Origin: Bacteroidia bacterium
Lineage (GTDB): Bacteria; Bacteroidota; Bacteroidia; B-17B0; Aurantibacillaceae
Assembly: GCA_014378485.1 (NCBI GenBank)
Contig: JACMNO010000080.1
Coordinates: 1-60,478, forward strand
Length of the DNA stretch: 60,478 nt
Reading direction: 5' to 3'
This document shows, one piece after another, positions 1 to 8,729 of this stretch. The notes under the pieces were generated by a model. That model was not told where the DNA came from and searched no databases. It saw only the letters and a list, made by a program, of their open reading frames with translations. Position 1 is the stretch's first letter. Every line of letters starts with the position of its first letter. The position numbers were made by a program, and so were the translations under genes.

Positions 1-2
1 AA

Positions 3-1076
3 AATAATATTACTTGGATAAGAACTAAACTAGCTGAAGCAAAGCCAACAGGGACGAAGTGCATTGCAGCTCCGTCAACTAACCCGTGTAGTGATTGGCT
101 GGGACGCAACCCTGTGAACATGATTATTTTAATTACAGATGGAATAGAGGAATGTGAAGGTGATCCCTGTAAAGCCCGCCAGAAATTAATGGAAAAGGGA
201 ATTGTTTTTAAACCGTTTATTATTGGGATAGGATTAACACCCGAACAAATTAAAACATTTGAATGTGTGGGAGATTATTATGATTTTGATAATGCAAATT
301 TGGTAAGTAATATAAGTTCAATCATTTCTAAACAAAAATTAAATAAAACTACCTCTCAGGTCAATCTATTAGATTCAAAATCTCAGCCCGCAGAAACAAA
401 TGTGAACATGACTTTTTACAATACCACAACGGGGAATTATGTTTACAATTACCTACATACTTTAAATCAAAAAAACAATCCGGATACCTTGTATTTAGAT
501 GATTATCCTGTTTACAAAGTCATTGCCCATACCATTCCACCAACAGAAAGTAAAGAGGTTAAATTATCACAGGGGAAGCATACTATTATTCCCATTGATG
601 CTCCCCAGGGATTTATAGAGCTACGTAGGCCAATGGGCGTTTATAATTTTAATGAGAAAATAAAAAGTATTGTGCGAAAATCAAACAGTAACATGCAAAC
701 ATTGAATGTGCAGCAAATGAATACGACTGAAAAATACATTACCGGTAATTATGATTTGGAGATACTTACTTTACCAAGAACCTATATCAATGCTGTGTCG
801 GTAACTCAATCGCAAACCAAACTCATTGAATTACCTAATGCCGGAATGTTAACGGTAAAGGCTTTGGATAATGGTGATGGTAGTATATATAAAGACACAA
901 AAAAACTGGAATGGGTTTGTAATTTAAATACTACAACATTTCAAACCTATTATTTGCAACCGGGTAATTACAGGATCGAGTGGAGGGCAGCAAGCCTGAA
1001 AGGATCTATATATACAATTGAAAAAAAATTTACAGTAAAGTCGGATGTAGAGACGAAAGTGGAGTTGTATAGGTAG
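3..1076 (+). CDS. vWA-domain protein, C-terminal part (5' end outside window)
   Basis: The reading frame is open back to the left window edge, so this is the 3' part of a longer gene; the GTG/ATG near 114-120 lies inside the domain and is not the real start. The first visible part reads like the second half of a von Willebrand factor A domain: IILITDGIEEC carries the Asp of the third metal-site loop, followed by KARQKLMEKGI and FIIGIGL. The DxSxS part of the MIDAS site would lie upstream. The remaining ~250 residues are Thr/Asn-rich and beta-like (for example LQPGNYRIEWRA), as in secreted adhesion or binding proteins. No sorting domain is seen at the C-terminus. The fold is likely; the ligand and role are unknown. 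Confidence 0.75.
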   Translation, partial: NNITWIRTKLAEAKPTGTKCIAAPSTNPCSDWLGRNPVNMIILITDGIEECEGDPCKARQKLMEKGIVFKPFIIGIGLTPEQIKTFECVGDYYDFDNANLVSNISSIISKQKLNKTTSQVNLLDSKSQPAETNVNMTFYNTTTGNYVYNYLHTLNQKNNPDTLYLDDYPVYKVIAHTIPPTESKEVKLSQGKHTIIPIDAPQGFIELRRPMGVYNFNEKIKSIVRKSNSNMQTLNVQQMNTTEKYITGNYDLEILTLPRTYINAVSVTQSQTKLIELPNAGMLTVKALDNGDGSIYKDTKKLEWVCNLNTTTFQTYYLQPGNYRIEWRAASLKGSIYTIEKKFTVKSDVETKVELYR

Positions 1077-1142
1077 ATTCTTTATTATTAAAATTTTGGG
1101 TACCTCCCCGTAAAGAGACGGCGGGGTCTGGCTTTTTGTTTC

Positions 1143-1158
1143 TCACGCTATAGCGTGA
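1143..1158. repeat. 16-bp perfect palindrome in an intergenic gap
   Basis: TCACGCTA followed directly by TAGCGTGA forms a perfect palindrome between the convergent vWA gene and holA. About 20 bases upstream, CCCCG and CGGGG (about 1107-1127) can pair as another hairpin. Either could act as a terminator or be a repeat remnant, but no T-run follows. Confidence 0.4.
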
Positions 1159-1270
1159 TTTGCAAAGTTCAAGCAAAAAAGGATTTACCTTCAATCTCTG
1201 GCGCAGAGTTAAAAGGTAACAACTATAATCTTATGAGATAAATAATGGTATTATAAATTACATTTTACTC

Positions 1271-2338
1271 CTAATGTAAAATCTTAAAAATAAGCTCTTT
1301 CATTAATTCTCCGTTATTAACGCCACTATTATCAACACCTTTGGTTTTAAGATCATATTCTTTTAAGTAAGAGAAAATGGCTTTTAATTTTCCGGTACCA
1401 TAATTCTGTGCGGCCTTTACATAGCCTTCCACAAAAAAAGGATTAACTCCTAAGGTTTGTGCCACGGCAAACTTTGATTTATCCGGAGCAAAATGATAGA
1501 CTAATATTTTTGAAAAATAACCGTACAATGTACTTAGTGTCATGACAGCAGGATGTTCTTTTTCGTTGGCAGAAAAGTAGTTAATGATACGGTTTGCCTT
1601 TAAAATATCTTTTTTAGCCAAGGCATCCTGTAATTCAAATACATTAAACTCTTTACTGATCCCGATATTATCCTGAACCGCATCAGAAGTTATTTCTTCG
1701 CCCTCTTTTAAATTAATGAATAATTTTGCGACCTCATTCGTGATTTTTGACAAGTCATTACCAAGGAACTCTGCCAATAAAAATGATGCTTTCGGGCCAA
1801 TCTTAAATTTTTTATCCTGCACAAAACCTGTGATCCATTCAGGAACCTGGTTATCGTACATTTTTTTTGTCTCTAAAACAACATGGTTCTTTTGTAAGGA
1901 TTTATAAACCGTACTTCTTTTATCCAGTGTTTTATATTTATAACAAAATACTAAAATTGTTGAGGATTGTGGCTGCTGCAAATAACCGGTCAAGGCATTT
2001 GAAGTGGCTGCTGTTTTTTTTGCAGGAACATCATCATCGTCATCATCTCCGCCTGATGTTTTGCCTAATTCCTTTAAGTTTTGAGCTTCTTTAACAATAA
2101 CGACCTGGTATTCACTCATCATCGGAAAGCGTTTGGCAGTTGAAATGATGGCGTTCATGTCAGCGTCCTTACCGTATAAAATAGTTTGGTTAAATTCCTG
2201 CTCACTTTCGTCCAGTACATTTTTTTCAATGTAGTCGCTGATCAGGTCAATATAATAAGCTTCCTCACCGCTTAAAAAATAAACAGGTTTAAAGATCTTT
2301 CGTTTCAGATCGGTGAGTATTTGATTCACTTCTTTCAC
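1271..2338 (-). CDS. holA: DNA polymerase III subunit delta
   Basis: The 355-residue product matches the clamp-loader delta subunit, which opens the sliding clamp and links it to the polymerase III loader. The N-terminal KPVYFLSGEEAYYIDLI segment is the typical start of the family, followed by an AAA+-like domain without a working Walker A site, as expected for delta. The C-terminal helical region (about 220-355) fits the oligomerisation domain. The start is a GTG at 2338; no ATG is available until residue 61. An Asp-run (residues 98-103) inside a charged, Ala/Thr-rich insert looks like a flexible loop. The gene stands alone and converges on the vWA gene. Confidence 0.9.
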   Translation of the reverse strand: MKEVNQILTDLKRKIFKPVYFLSGEEAYYIDLISDYIEKNVLDESEQEFNQTILYGKDADMNAIISTAKRFPMMSEYQVVIVKEAQNLKELGKTSGGDDDDDDVPAKKTAATSNALTGYLQQPQSSTILVFCYKYKTLDKRSTVYKSLQKNHVVLETKKMYDNQVPEWITGFVQDKKFKIGPKASFLLAEFLGNDLSKITNEVAKLFINLKEGEEITSDAVQDNIGISKEFNVFELQDALAKKDILKANRIINYFSANEKEHPAVMTLSTLYGYFSKILVYHFAPDKSKFAVAQTLGVNPFFVEGYVKAAQNYGTGKLKAIFSYLKEYDLKTKGVDNSGVNNGELMKELIFKILH

Positions 2339-2445
2339 TTGGCTAATTTACCTTTTAAATCATTAAAATATAGTTAAATATTATTCACATATATCCAACA
2401 AATAAAGGTTTAATAGTATTTGCTGCCCAGTAATATATTTATTTA

Positions 2446-2488
2446 AATGACCGTTAAATGAAAGTTAAACTGTAGTATTACGGTAATT
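2446..2488. repeat. Degenerate palindrome upstream of the AAA_14 gene
   Basis: AAATGACCGTTAA, AAAGTTAAACT and a TTACGGT half in the right order make a diverged copy of the perfect inverted repeat at 3685-3729. The two copies sit on the two sides of the ATPase gene, and the spacing is about 1240 bases. Confidence 0.6.
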
Positions 2489-2505
2489 GTTTGTATATTC
2501 GTGTT

Positions 2506-3684
2506 ATGATAAATCGTTTAAAAGAGCAAGAAATCAGCCGATACATGAAACAATTTCCTGTTGTTGCTATTATTGGGCCAAGGCAATGCGGTAAAACCAC
2601 CATTGCCAAGCAATTATATTTATCAAAAAAAAATGACAGTTATTATTTTGACTTGGAAAGTCCGGCGGATAAAAGCAAGTTTAAAGATTCTGAATTTTTT
2701 CTTTCATCATTAGAAGCAAAAACAATTATTATTGATGAGGTTCAACGATTGCCAGAGTTGTTTGAATTATTACGTTCGTTAGTTGATAAAAATAAAAAAG
2801 CAGGCAAATATTTATTGTTAGGTTCTGCCAGTCCGTATTTAATACAAGGTGTTTCTGAAACCTTAGCAGGAAGAATTGCTTACTCTGAAGTTTGCCCGTT
2901 TAATTTATTGGAAATTTACAAAAAACAAACTGATATTAATAAACATTGGTTCAGAGGAGGTTTTCCAGACGCTTGGCTCAGTAAAAATGATAAAGATTGC
3001 AATGATTGGATGAACCATTTTTTTAGAACATTTATTGAAAGAGATTTGAACACCTTATTTGGTGTCACTTTTTCTGCAGAATTAATGTTTAAACTATGGA
3101 AGATGTTAGGTCATTTTAATGGAAGTGTATGGAATGCCCAATCGTTTGCGAAAGGTTTAGATGTGAGTTCTGTTACGGTTAATCGTTACATTGAGTATTT
3201 GGAAGGCGCTTTTATGTTACGAAAATTGCCTGCCTATTTTACAAGTACTAAAAAACGTTTGATTAAAAGTCCTAAAATTTATATCAGAGATAGCGGTTTA
3301 TTACATTATTTATCAGACATACATTCATCCAAGGAATTATTATTTAATCCAAATGTGGGTAATGCCTGGGAAGGTTATGTGATTGAGCAAATCACACAGC
3401 TATTGCCTTATCATATTAAACCTTATTATTATCGTACGCATGATGGTAGTGAAATGGACCTTGTATTAGTCAAAGGTTTAAAACCTATTGCTTGTATTGA
3501 AATTAAAACAAGCAATAATCCCGTTTTATCAAGAGGGTTTTATGAGTCATTAAAAGATTTAAAATGTAATAATGGCTTTGTGGTTACACCTTACCAACAA
3601 GTTACTTATAAAATGAGTGAAACTGTTACTGTATGTGGTATTTATGAGTTTTTAAAAACGATTTTACCGAAACTTATAAAATAA
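2506..3684 (+). CDS. AAA_14 ATPase with C-terminal DUF4143 domain
   Basis: This is an AAA+-like ATPase of the AAA_14/DUF4143 type, common and often multi-copy in Bacteroidota. Walker A is GPRQCGKTT near residues 24-32, Walker B is IIIDEVQ near 80-86, and LLLGSAS follows. The C-terminal DUF4143 part contains RDSGLLHYL and then SEMDLVL with EIKTS about 13 residues later. This D-x(n)-ExK arrangement fits a PD-(D/E)XK nuclease-like fold, so a nucleic-acid role is possible. I chose the ATG at 2506; a TTG five codons upstream is less likely. The gene is flanked by related palindromes and unrelated to its neighbours, which suggests it arrived as an independent unit. The cellular role of the family is unclear. 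Confidence 0.85.
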   Translation: MINRLKEQEISRYMKQFPVVAIIGPRQCGKTTIAKQLYLSKKNDSYYFDLESPADKSKFKDSEFFLSSLEAKTIIIDEVQRLPELFELLRSLVDKNKKAGKYLLLGSASPYLIQGVSETLAGRIAYSEVCPFNLLEIYKKQTDINKHWFRGGFPDAWLSKNDKDCNDWMNHFFRTFIERDLNTLFGVTFSAELMFKLWKMLGHFNGSVWNAQSFAKGLDVSSVTVNRYIEYLEGAFMLRKLPAYFTSTKKRLIKSPKIYIRDSGLLHYLSDIHSSKELLFNPNVGNAWEGYVIEQITQLLPYHIKPYYYRTHDGSEMDLVLVKGLKPIACIEIKTSNNPVLSRGFYESLKDLKCNNGFVVTPYQQVTYKMSETVTVCGIYEFLKTILPKLIK

Positions 3685-3729
3685 AAATGACCGTTAATCT
3701 AAAGTTAAACTTTAGATTAACGGTCATTT
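3685..3729. repeat. 45-bp perfect inverted repeat / likely bidirectional terminator
   Basis: Two 22-bp arms that are exact reverse complements flank a single central A at 3707. The left arm starts AAATGACCGTTAATCTAAAG. It begins right after the stop codon of the AAA_14 gene and ends 10 bases before the stop of mutB on the opposite strand, so it can fold in transcripts from both sides. A diverged copy lies at 2446-2488, so it is also a repeat-family member. Confidence 0.85.
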
Positions 3730-3739
3730 AATAAGTTGA

Positions 3740-5908
3740 TTATTTATTTTTATCAATTAATTTTTCTAAAATGTCAATTGCTGAAATACTGATTACCGTA
3801 CCCGGGCCAAAAACTCCTGAGACACCTGCCTTATATAGAAAATCATAATCCTGTTGAGGAATTACGCCACCGGCAATCACCATGATATCTTCCCTGCCAT
3901 ATTTTTTCAGTTCTTCTATTACCTGTGGGATTAATGTTTTATGACCTGCTGCTAAAGAGGACACACCCAAAACATGTACATCATTTTCAACTGCTTGTTT
4001 AGCAGCTTCGGCAGGTGTTTGAAATAGAGGGCCGATGTCAACATCAAATCCCATATCGGCAAAGCTAGTAGATATGACTTTTGCACCACGGTCGTGCCCG
4101 TCTTGTCCCATTTTGGCAATCATGATTCTTGGACGACGGCCATCCAGTTCAGCAAACTGATCGGCCAGTTCTTTTGCTTTTTTAAAATGTTTATCCATAC
4201 TGATCTCTTTACTATACACACCGGCAATGCTTCGAATATGTGCCTTATAACGGCCAAATACTTTTTCAAGTGCAAAGGATATTTCGCCAAGACTGCAACG
4301 CACACGAGCAGCGTTGATAGCCAGTTCCAATAGGTTACCTTTTCCAGTTTTTGCAGATTCTGTCAAAGCGTTTAATGCTTCTTCCACTTCTTTAGGGTTT
4401 CTTTCAGCTTTTAATTTTGCAAGGCGTTCTAACTGTTGCGTTCTAACTTTTTCATTATCAACGTCTAAAATTTCAATGTGTGTTTTTTCATCTGTTTGGT
4501 ATTGATTCACACCTACAATAATATCTTTTCCGCCATCAATTCTCGCTTGCTTACGTGCAGCTGCTTCTTCAATGCGCATTTTAGGAATGCCTGTTTCAAT
4601 GGCTTTTGCCATTCCGCCCAGTTTTTCTACTTCTTCAATTAATTCCCAAGCTTTGTGAGTTAACTCATGTGTTAATGTTTCCACATAATAAGAACCTGCC
4701 CACGGATCAACTACTTTGCAAATATTGGTTTCCTGTTGTAAATATATCTGAGTGTTACGGGCAATACGCGCACTAAAATCTGTTGGCAAAGCAATGGCTT
4801 CATCCAATGCGTTGGTATGTAAACTTTGTGTATGCCCCATCACTGCCGCCAAAGCTTCCACGCAAGTACGCGTCACATTATTATACGGATCCTGTTCGGT
4901 TAAACTCCAACCACTAGTTTGGCAATGTGTCCGCAAAGCCATACTTTTTTCTTTTTTAGGATTGAATTCTTTTACCATTTTAGCCCACAGCATTCGTGCC
5001 GCGCGCATTTTAGCAATCTCCATAAAGTGGTTCATTCCAATGGCCCAGAAAAACGAGAGGCGGGGCGCAAAGTCATCAATGTTCAATCCTGCTTTGATAC
5101 CGGTGCGTATGTATTCCAAACCATCTGCTAACGTGTACGCTAATTCAATATCCGCGGTAGCTCCGGCTTCCTGCATGTGGTAACCACTTATGGAAATAGA
5201 ATTGAACTTTGGCATTTTCTGAGAAGTGAATTCAAAAATGTCGGCGATGATCTTCATCGATTGCTCTGGAGGATAAATATATGTGTTCCGTACCATAAAC
5301 TCTTTTAATATATCGTTCTGGATCGTACCGCTTAATTTATCCATACTTACTCCTTGTTCCTCGGCAGCAACAATATAAAAGGCGAGGATCGGCAATACAG
5401 CACCATTCATCGTCATACTCACACTCATTTGATCAAGTGGGATCTGATCGAATAATACTTTCATATCCAGAATGGAATCAATCGCAACCCCTGCTTTACC
5501 CACATCACCCACCACGCGCTCATGATCACTGTCATAACCACGGTGAGTAGCCAAATCGAATGCAACCGATAATCCTTTTTGTCCTCCAGCTAAATTTCTT
5601 CTGTAAAAGGCATTACTTTCTTCAGCTGTACTAAACCCTGCATATTGCCTGATGGTCCAGGGATTCTGTACATACATACTGGTGTAAGGCCCACGCAAAT
5701 AAGGTGGAATCCCGGCTGCGAAATCAAGGTGTTCAAATTCTTTTGTATCGTTGGCAGTGTAGGTGGTTTTAACTTCAATTTGTTCAGGAGTTAAATGTGT
5801 TTCAGGTTTTATGTTTATTGTCTGCGCTTCGACTCCCCGCCGGTTGTTGGTCGCAGCGCTCAGAGTGACAGAACTTGAATATTTTATATTAGAAAAATCT
5901 TTGCGCAT
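3740..5908 (-). CDS. mutB: Methylmalonyl-CoA mutase, large (catalytic) subunit
   Basis: The 722-residue enzyme interconverts methylmalonyl-CoA and succinyl-CoA with adenosylcobalamin. The TIM-barrel half shows [31 protein letters not shown] and [19 protein letters not shown]. The B12-binding domain (about 590-722) has the DxHxxG motif as DGHDRG, with [10 protein letters not shown] and VIAGGVIP after it. It follows mutA by three bases, so the two are co-transcribed and should form the heterodimer. No epimerase or MeaB-type chaperone gene is next to them. Residues 13-29 (SVTLS...GVEAQ) are extra relative to what I expect of the family and match a genomic repeat sequence; see findings. Confidence 0.97.
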   Translation of the reverse strand: MRKDFSNIKYSSSVTLSAATNNRRGVEAQTINIKPETHLTPEQIEVKTTYTANDTKEFEHLDFAAGIPPYLRGPYTSMYVQNPWTIRQYAGFSTAEESNAFYRRNLAGGQKGLSVAFDLATHRGYDSDHERVVGDVGKAGVAIDSILDMKVLFDQIPLDQMSVSMTMNGAVLPILAFYIVAAEEQGVSMDKLSGTIQNDILKEFMVRNTYIYPPEQSMKIIADIFEFTSQKMPKFNSISISGYHMQEAGATADIELAYTLADGLEYIRTGIKAGLNIDDFAPRLSFFWAIGMNHFMEIAKMRAARMLWAKMVKEFNPKKEKSMALRTHCQTSGWSLTEQDPYNNVTRTCVEALAAVMGHTQSLHTNALDEAIALPTDFSARIARNTQIYLQQETNICKVVDPWAGSYYVETLTHELTHKAWELIEEVEKLGGMAKAIETGIPKMRIEEAAARKQARIDGGKDIIVGVNQYQTDEKTHIEILDVDNEKVRTQQLERLAKLKAERNPKEVEEALNALTESAKTGKGNLLELAINAARVRCSLGEISFALEKVFGRYKAHIRSIAGVYSKEISMDKHFKKAKELADQFAELDGRRPRIMIAKMGQDGHDRGAKVISTSFADMGFDVDIGPLFQTPAEAAKQAVENDVHVLGVSSLAAGHKTLIPQVIEELKKYGREDIMVIAGGVIPQQDYDFLYKAGVSGVFGPGTVISISAIDILEKLIDKNK
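5826..5869 (-). repeat. Repeat-derived segment inside the mutB N-terminal coding region
   Basis: On the minus strand GTCACTCTGAGC (5869-5858) and GGAGTCGAAGC (5836-5826) bracket about 21 bases. Without the spacer this resembles the intergenic repeat at 45940 (GTCACATCGAGCGGAGTCGA). It is in frame and is translated as SVTLS...GVEA. Confidence 0.6.
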
Positions 5909-5911
5909 GTT

Positions 5912-7294
5912 TTATGATTTAGCATTAATAGGTTCCGGAACAAAACTTTCGGCTAAGTGAATTGCCTTGATCGGTTCGAATAATTTACCGGGTGTATTTT
6001 CGTGTTTTGATTTTGCAGCAGAGGATTGATCTTTTGCATTGATGTATTTATTAACACCAATAATTACGAGTTCACCTGATGCTGTTTTTTCTTTTAATTT
6101 TTCGGCTTGTTGATTTATTTCTTTTTGAATAATGCCTTGTTCGAGGCAAGCAATAAATCCGCCTTTGCCTTCCCATGCTTTAAATAATTCAAAAGCATTT
6201 GTTGCTAATTGTTCCGTTAAAGATTCGATATAATAAGAACCAGCACCAATATCTGACGCTTTGTTCAGATAACTTTCTTCTTTTAAAATGATCTGTTGGT
6301 TGCGCGCCATACGAACCGATAAATTGCGATCTTTTGAATCCAACAACTCATCAAACTGTGTCACATATAACGCACTGCAACCTCCAATAACAGCGCTCAT
6401 GGCTTCGGTTGTGCTGCGCAGTAAATTCGTATGCACATCTTTTGCAGCTAAAGTCAATTGAGATGTAGTACAGGAAAGAAATACAGGTGCAACTAAATTA
6501 TAAGTAGAGTTTACCAATGCTATTAACTTTTGAAGGGCTCTTAATTTTGCTATCTCTCCAAAAAAATCGGAACCTACTGAAACATTTATCTGAACACCAT
6601 TTTTTAATTGAGCGAAATCAAATTTTGTTGCTGTGAGGTAATTTAAATATTCGTTATAATGACTTAAGATCAACGCCAGTTCAGTTACCTGGTTGGCACC
6701 GGAGTTTTGGTATAGCGTTCCATCAACTACTAATTTGTAAGTATTGAAAGACAGTTTCGCAACTTTTACAATTTCATTTAGATCATCTCCTTTATTGGCT
6801 AACCAACTTCCTTGTTCTGCTAAATGAGCAAGTACATCATAATTGATTACACTATTTAAAGAATCAGAATTTAATTTTCTTTCAACAATTATGGCATTGA
6901 GTTGCTTTTCAAAAGCATCAATATTATTATTCAATATAAACTGAACAGCAATGTGTTCAATCAAAATATCTTTTAATAAAACAGATAAATTTTTTGTTCC
7001 ATCCAGACAAAAGCTTAAACAAGACACACCGCCATTCAATGCTTCTAAAGCTATTTGATTGGCTGTTTTTTCATCGGTGACCTTTATATTAAATCCAATG
7101 TTCCAATCGCTGTGTGTAAATACAGGTGCTTGTTCAGTTTGAAGATCTTCTTTTGTATAGAACGGATTAATGTCAAGGCCGTTATCGGTATGCCAGATTA
7201 ATTGCTTAAAGTCAACTCCTTTCAGGTCTTTTACTAATTGCTCTTTCCATTGAGTTGCTGTGGTAGACTTAAATTCGGTAAATAATTTTTGCAT
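5912..7294 (-). CDS. mutA: Methylmalonyl-CoA mutase, small subunit
   Basis: The 460-residue protein is the non-catalytic partner of MutB. It keeps the family barrel features, including IWHTDNGLDINPFYTKEDL near the N-terminus, SVRMARNQQIILKEESYL and DIGAGSYYIESLTEQLA, which parallel ARIARNTQ and [16 protein letters not shown] in MutB. It is clearly shorter than MutB and ends without the DxHxxG cobalamin-binding motif, as in other bacterial small subunits. It is the first gene of the mutAB pair. The ATG at 7294 fits the family start (MQKLFTEFKSTT). Confidence 0.95.
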   Translation of the reverse strand: MQKLFTEFKSTTATQWKEQLVKDLKGVDFKQLIWHTDNGLDINPFYTKEDLQTEQAPVFTHSDWNIGFNIKVTDEKTANQIALEALNGGVSCLSFCLDGTKNLSVLLKDILIEHIAVQFILNNNIDAFEKQLNAIIVERKLNSDSLNSVINYDVLAHLAEQGSWLANKGDDLNEIVKVAKLSFNTYKLVVDGTLYQNSGANQVTELALILSHYNEYLNYLTATKFDFAQLKNGVQINVSVGSDFFGEIAKLRALQKLIALVNSTYNLVAPVFLSCTTSQLTLAAKDVHTNLLRSTTEAMSAVIGGCSALYVTQFDELLDSKDRNLSVRMARNQQIILKEESYLNKASDIGAGSYYIESLTEQLATNAFELFKAWEGKGGFIACLEQGIIQKEINQQAEKLKEKTASGELVIIGVNKYINAKDQSSAAKSKHENTPGKLFEPIKAIHLAESFVPEPINAKS

Positions 7295-7308
7295 TAGTAT
7301 TTTTTGTA

Positions 7309-7606
7309 TTATTTAATTCTCGTTTTCTTAAGTAATCTATATCCATTATGGACAGTTAAAACATCTATTCTATTTTTACTAACTATCTTATAAATAATCC
7401 TATAATTGCCGGAATTTAACTCTCTGATTTTTGTTTTATTTATCTCCGGTTTAATTTTTCCAGCCATCGGCATTTTTTAAGATATGTGTGCGCTCGAAGA
7501 ATAATTCGACCTGAATATTAGCGTACTTTATAGAATCCTTAGCAATGAACTCTGCTATATTATTGATGTCATCTAAAGATTGTTCAGTCCAGTTTATTTC
7601 AACCAT
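7309..7606 (-). pseudogene. RelE/ParE-type toxin gene, frameshifted
   Basis: The frame from the ATG at 7606 encodes MVEINWTEQSLDDINNIAEF..., a typical RelE/ParE start, and stops at 7451-7453 after about 51 residues. The rest of the family is present in another frame (7309 to about 7475): AGKIKPEINKTKIRELNSG then NYRIIYKIVSKNRIDVLTVH. Removing one base from the six-T run at 7473-7478 joins the two parts into a normal toxin of about 98 residues. This is therefore a disrupted toxin, a sequencing error in a homopolymer, or a slippage site. The antitoxin gene upstream overlaps its start. Confidence 0.8.
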
Positions 7607-7776
7607 TTTTTTAATCTTTTTCTTGCGTCTGTTTCTGATACTACTTTCCCAATTTTAGATTGTTCCAAACCCATATCTATTTTTTGCAACACTATTATTT
7701 TATCAATAATTTCTTCAGCTGAAAAACTTTCAGGAAGTTCTTTCATACTACTTAATAGTTGTTTTTTGGTAATCAT
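7594..7776 (-). CDS. Small antitoxin partner of a RelE/ParE-type toxin
   Basis: A 60-residue protein that starts MITKKQLLSSMKELPESF and has a basic end (DARKRLKKWLK). Its stop overlaps the toxin start by 13 bases, the usual antitoxin-first order of type II modules. The SAEEIIDKIIVLQKIDMGL stretch is helical and resembles small antitoxins found with ParE-like toxins in Bacteroidota. In such modules the antitoxin neutralises the toxin and usually represses the shared promoter. Here its toxin appears frameshifted, so the module may be decaying. The assignment rests on size, position and partner rather than a firm family match. Confidence 0.75.
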   Translation of the reverse strand: MITKKQLLSSMKELPESFSAEEIIDKIIVLQKIDMGLEQSKIGKVVSETDARKRLKKWLK

Positions 7777-7787
7777 TTTTATAACAA

Positions 7788-8312
7788 TTAAAACGTTTGA
7801 GCAATTTCTTTTTTGATGTAATCTATAGCAACATCATTTGGCAATTTCTTGCCTAAATTGGCTGTAATATTAAGGACCATCATGGCCAGTTCTGAACTGT
7901 TGGCATCATGTGCTACTTTAGAAGAAGAAATGTTAACTAGTTGAATAATTTCCTCTTTGGAAGTTTTTACCAATTCCCAGGCACCGGCAGATATATAGAT
8001 TTGTTGCGATAAATTATGTTCATACTCTGATTTTACAGATGCAATCAGCTCCTGGTGAAGTTGGCGGGCAGACATTCCATTTTTATTTACCCGAATCACA
8101 AGGCTGTTTGGATTGATGCGTTCCAGTAAAATAATGATGCGCTCATAAGCCTGTATCTTTAGTGGTGTAACGGTACCCAGTGCTGTTTTTTTTAATTCAT
8201 ATTCCCGTCTTTTTTGATCATTCTCTAAAAAACGGTTAACTAAAAAGTACGCTACAGCAAATACGGCAGCGGCAGGAATCAGGATTTTTAAAATTTCAAT
8301 TAATGCGTTCAT
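7788..8312 (-). CDS. Conserved membrane-anchored protein of Bacteroidota
   Basis: The 174-residue protein has one N-terminal membrane helix (about residues 8-28: ILIPAAAVFAVAYFLVNRF) and a cytoplasmic helical domain with KIQAYERIIILLERINPNS and HDANSSELAMMVLNI. I recognise it as a type widespread in Bacteroidota but know no function; it may be the family now called DUF7935, though I cannot confirm that. It starts at the ATG at 8312. The antitoxin follows 11 bases downstream on the same strand, but this looks like chance insertion of the module rather than a functional unit. Confidence 0.7.
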   Translation of the reverse strand: MNALIEILKILIPAAAVFAVAYFLVNRFLENDQKRREYELKKTALGTVTPLKIQAYERIIILLERINPNSLVIRVNKNGMSARQLHQELIASVKSEYEHNLSQQIYISAGAWELVKTSKEEIIQLVNISSSKVAHDANSSELAMMVLNITANLGKKLPNDVAIDYIKKEIAQTF

Positions 8313-8387
8313 GTGGTTTTGTTTTAGAGTTTCTAATATCGGGATTTTTACTGTATAATTAATATTTTGTAAAAAAATACAAGAAAT

Positions 8388-8729
8388 TTATCCACCTGCT
8401 TTTTTTGCTTTATAATTAGATTTAGTCAACAAATCCAATAGTTTATCACGGTTATCTCCCTGTATAAGGATATTACCATCCTTTGCATTTCCTCCAACCC
8501 CACATTTTTGTTTTAATGTTTTTGTGAGTTCATTCAGGTCAGCCTCTGTTCCTATAAAACCACTGATTCGGGTTACCATTTTTCCACCACCAATCCTGTC
8601 TAAAAATAGTTTAAGGTTTTGTTGTTGAGGAGGAAGGGTTTCCTGGTTTTCATTCTCATCATTTTGGTAATTAAAGTCCGGATTAGTTGAATATACAACA
8701 TTAACTCTGTTTTTTTCTTTTTTACTCAT
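8388..8729 (-). CDS. SUI1/eIF1-like translation factor (YciH family)
   Basis: The 113-residue protein has a charged N-terminal tail (about 1-35) and a SUI1 domain. [16 protein letters not shown] is followed by [25 protein letters not shown], the core signature of eIF1/YciH proteins, which influence start-codon selection at the ribosome. The start codon overlaps the stop codon of the TPR gene by four bases (ATGA), so the two are translationally coupled. The exact role in bacteria without Shine-Dalgarno-led initiation is open. Confidence 0.9.
   Translation of the reverse strand: MSKKEKNRVNVVYSTNPDFNYQNDENENQETLPPQQQNLKLFLDRIGGGKMVTRISGFIGTEADLNELTKTLKQKCGVGGNAKDGNILIQGDNRDKLLDLLTKSNYKAKKAGG

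Noticed and set aside
4752..5183. 143-codon open frame on the plus strand
   Set aside because: It is antisense to conserved MutB sequence and has no start context or recognisable protein features.
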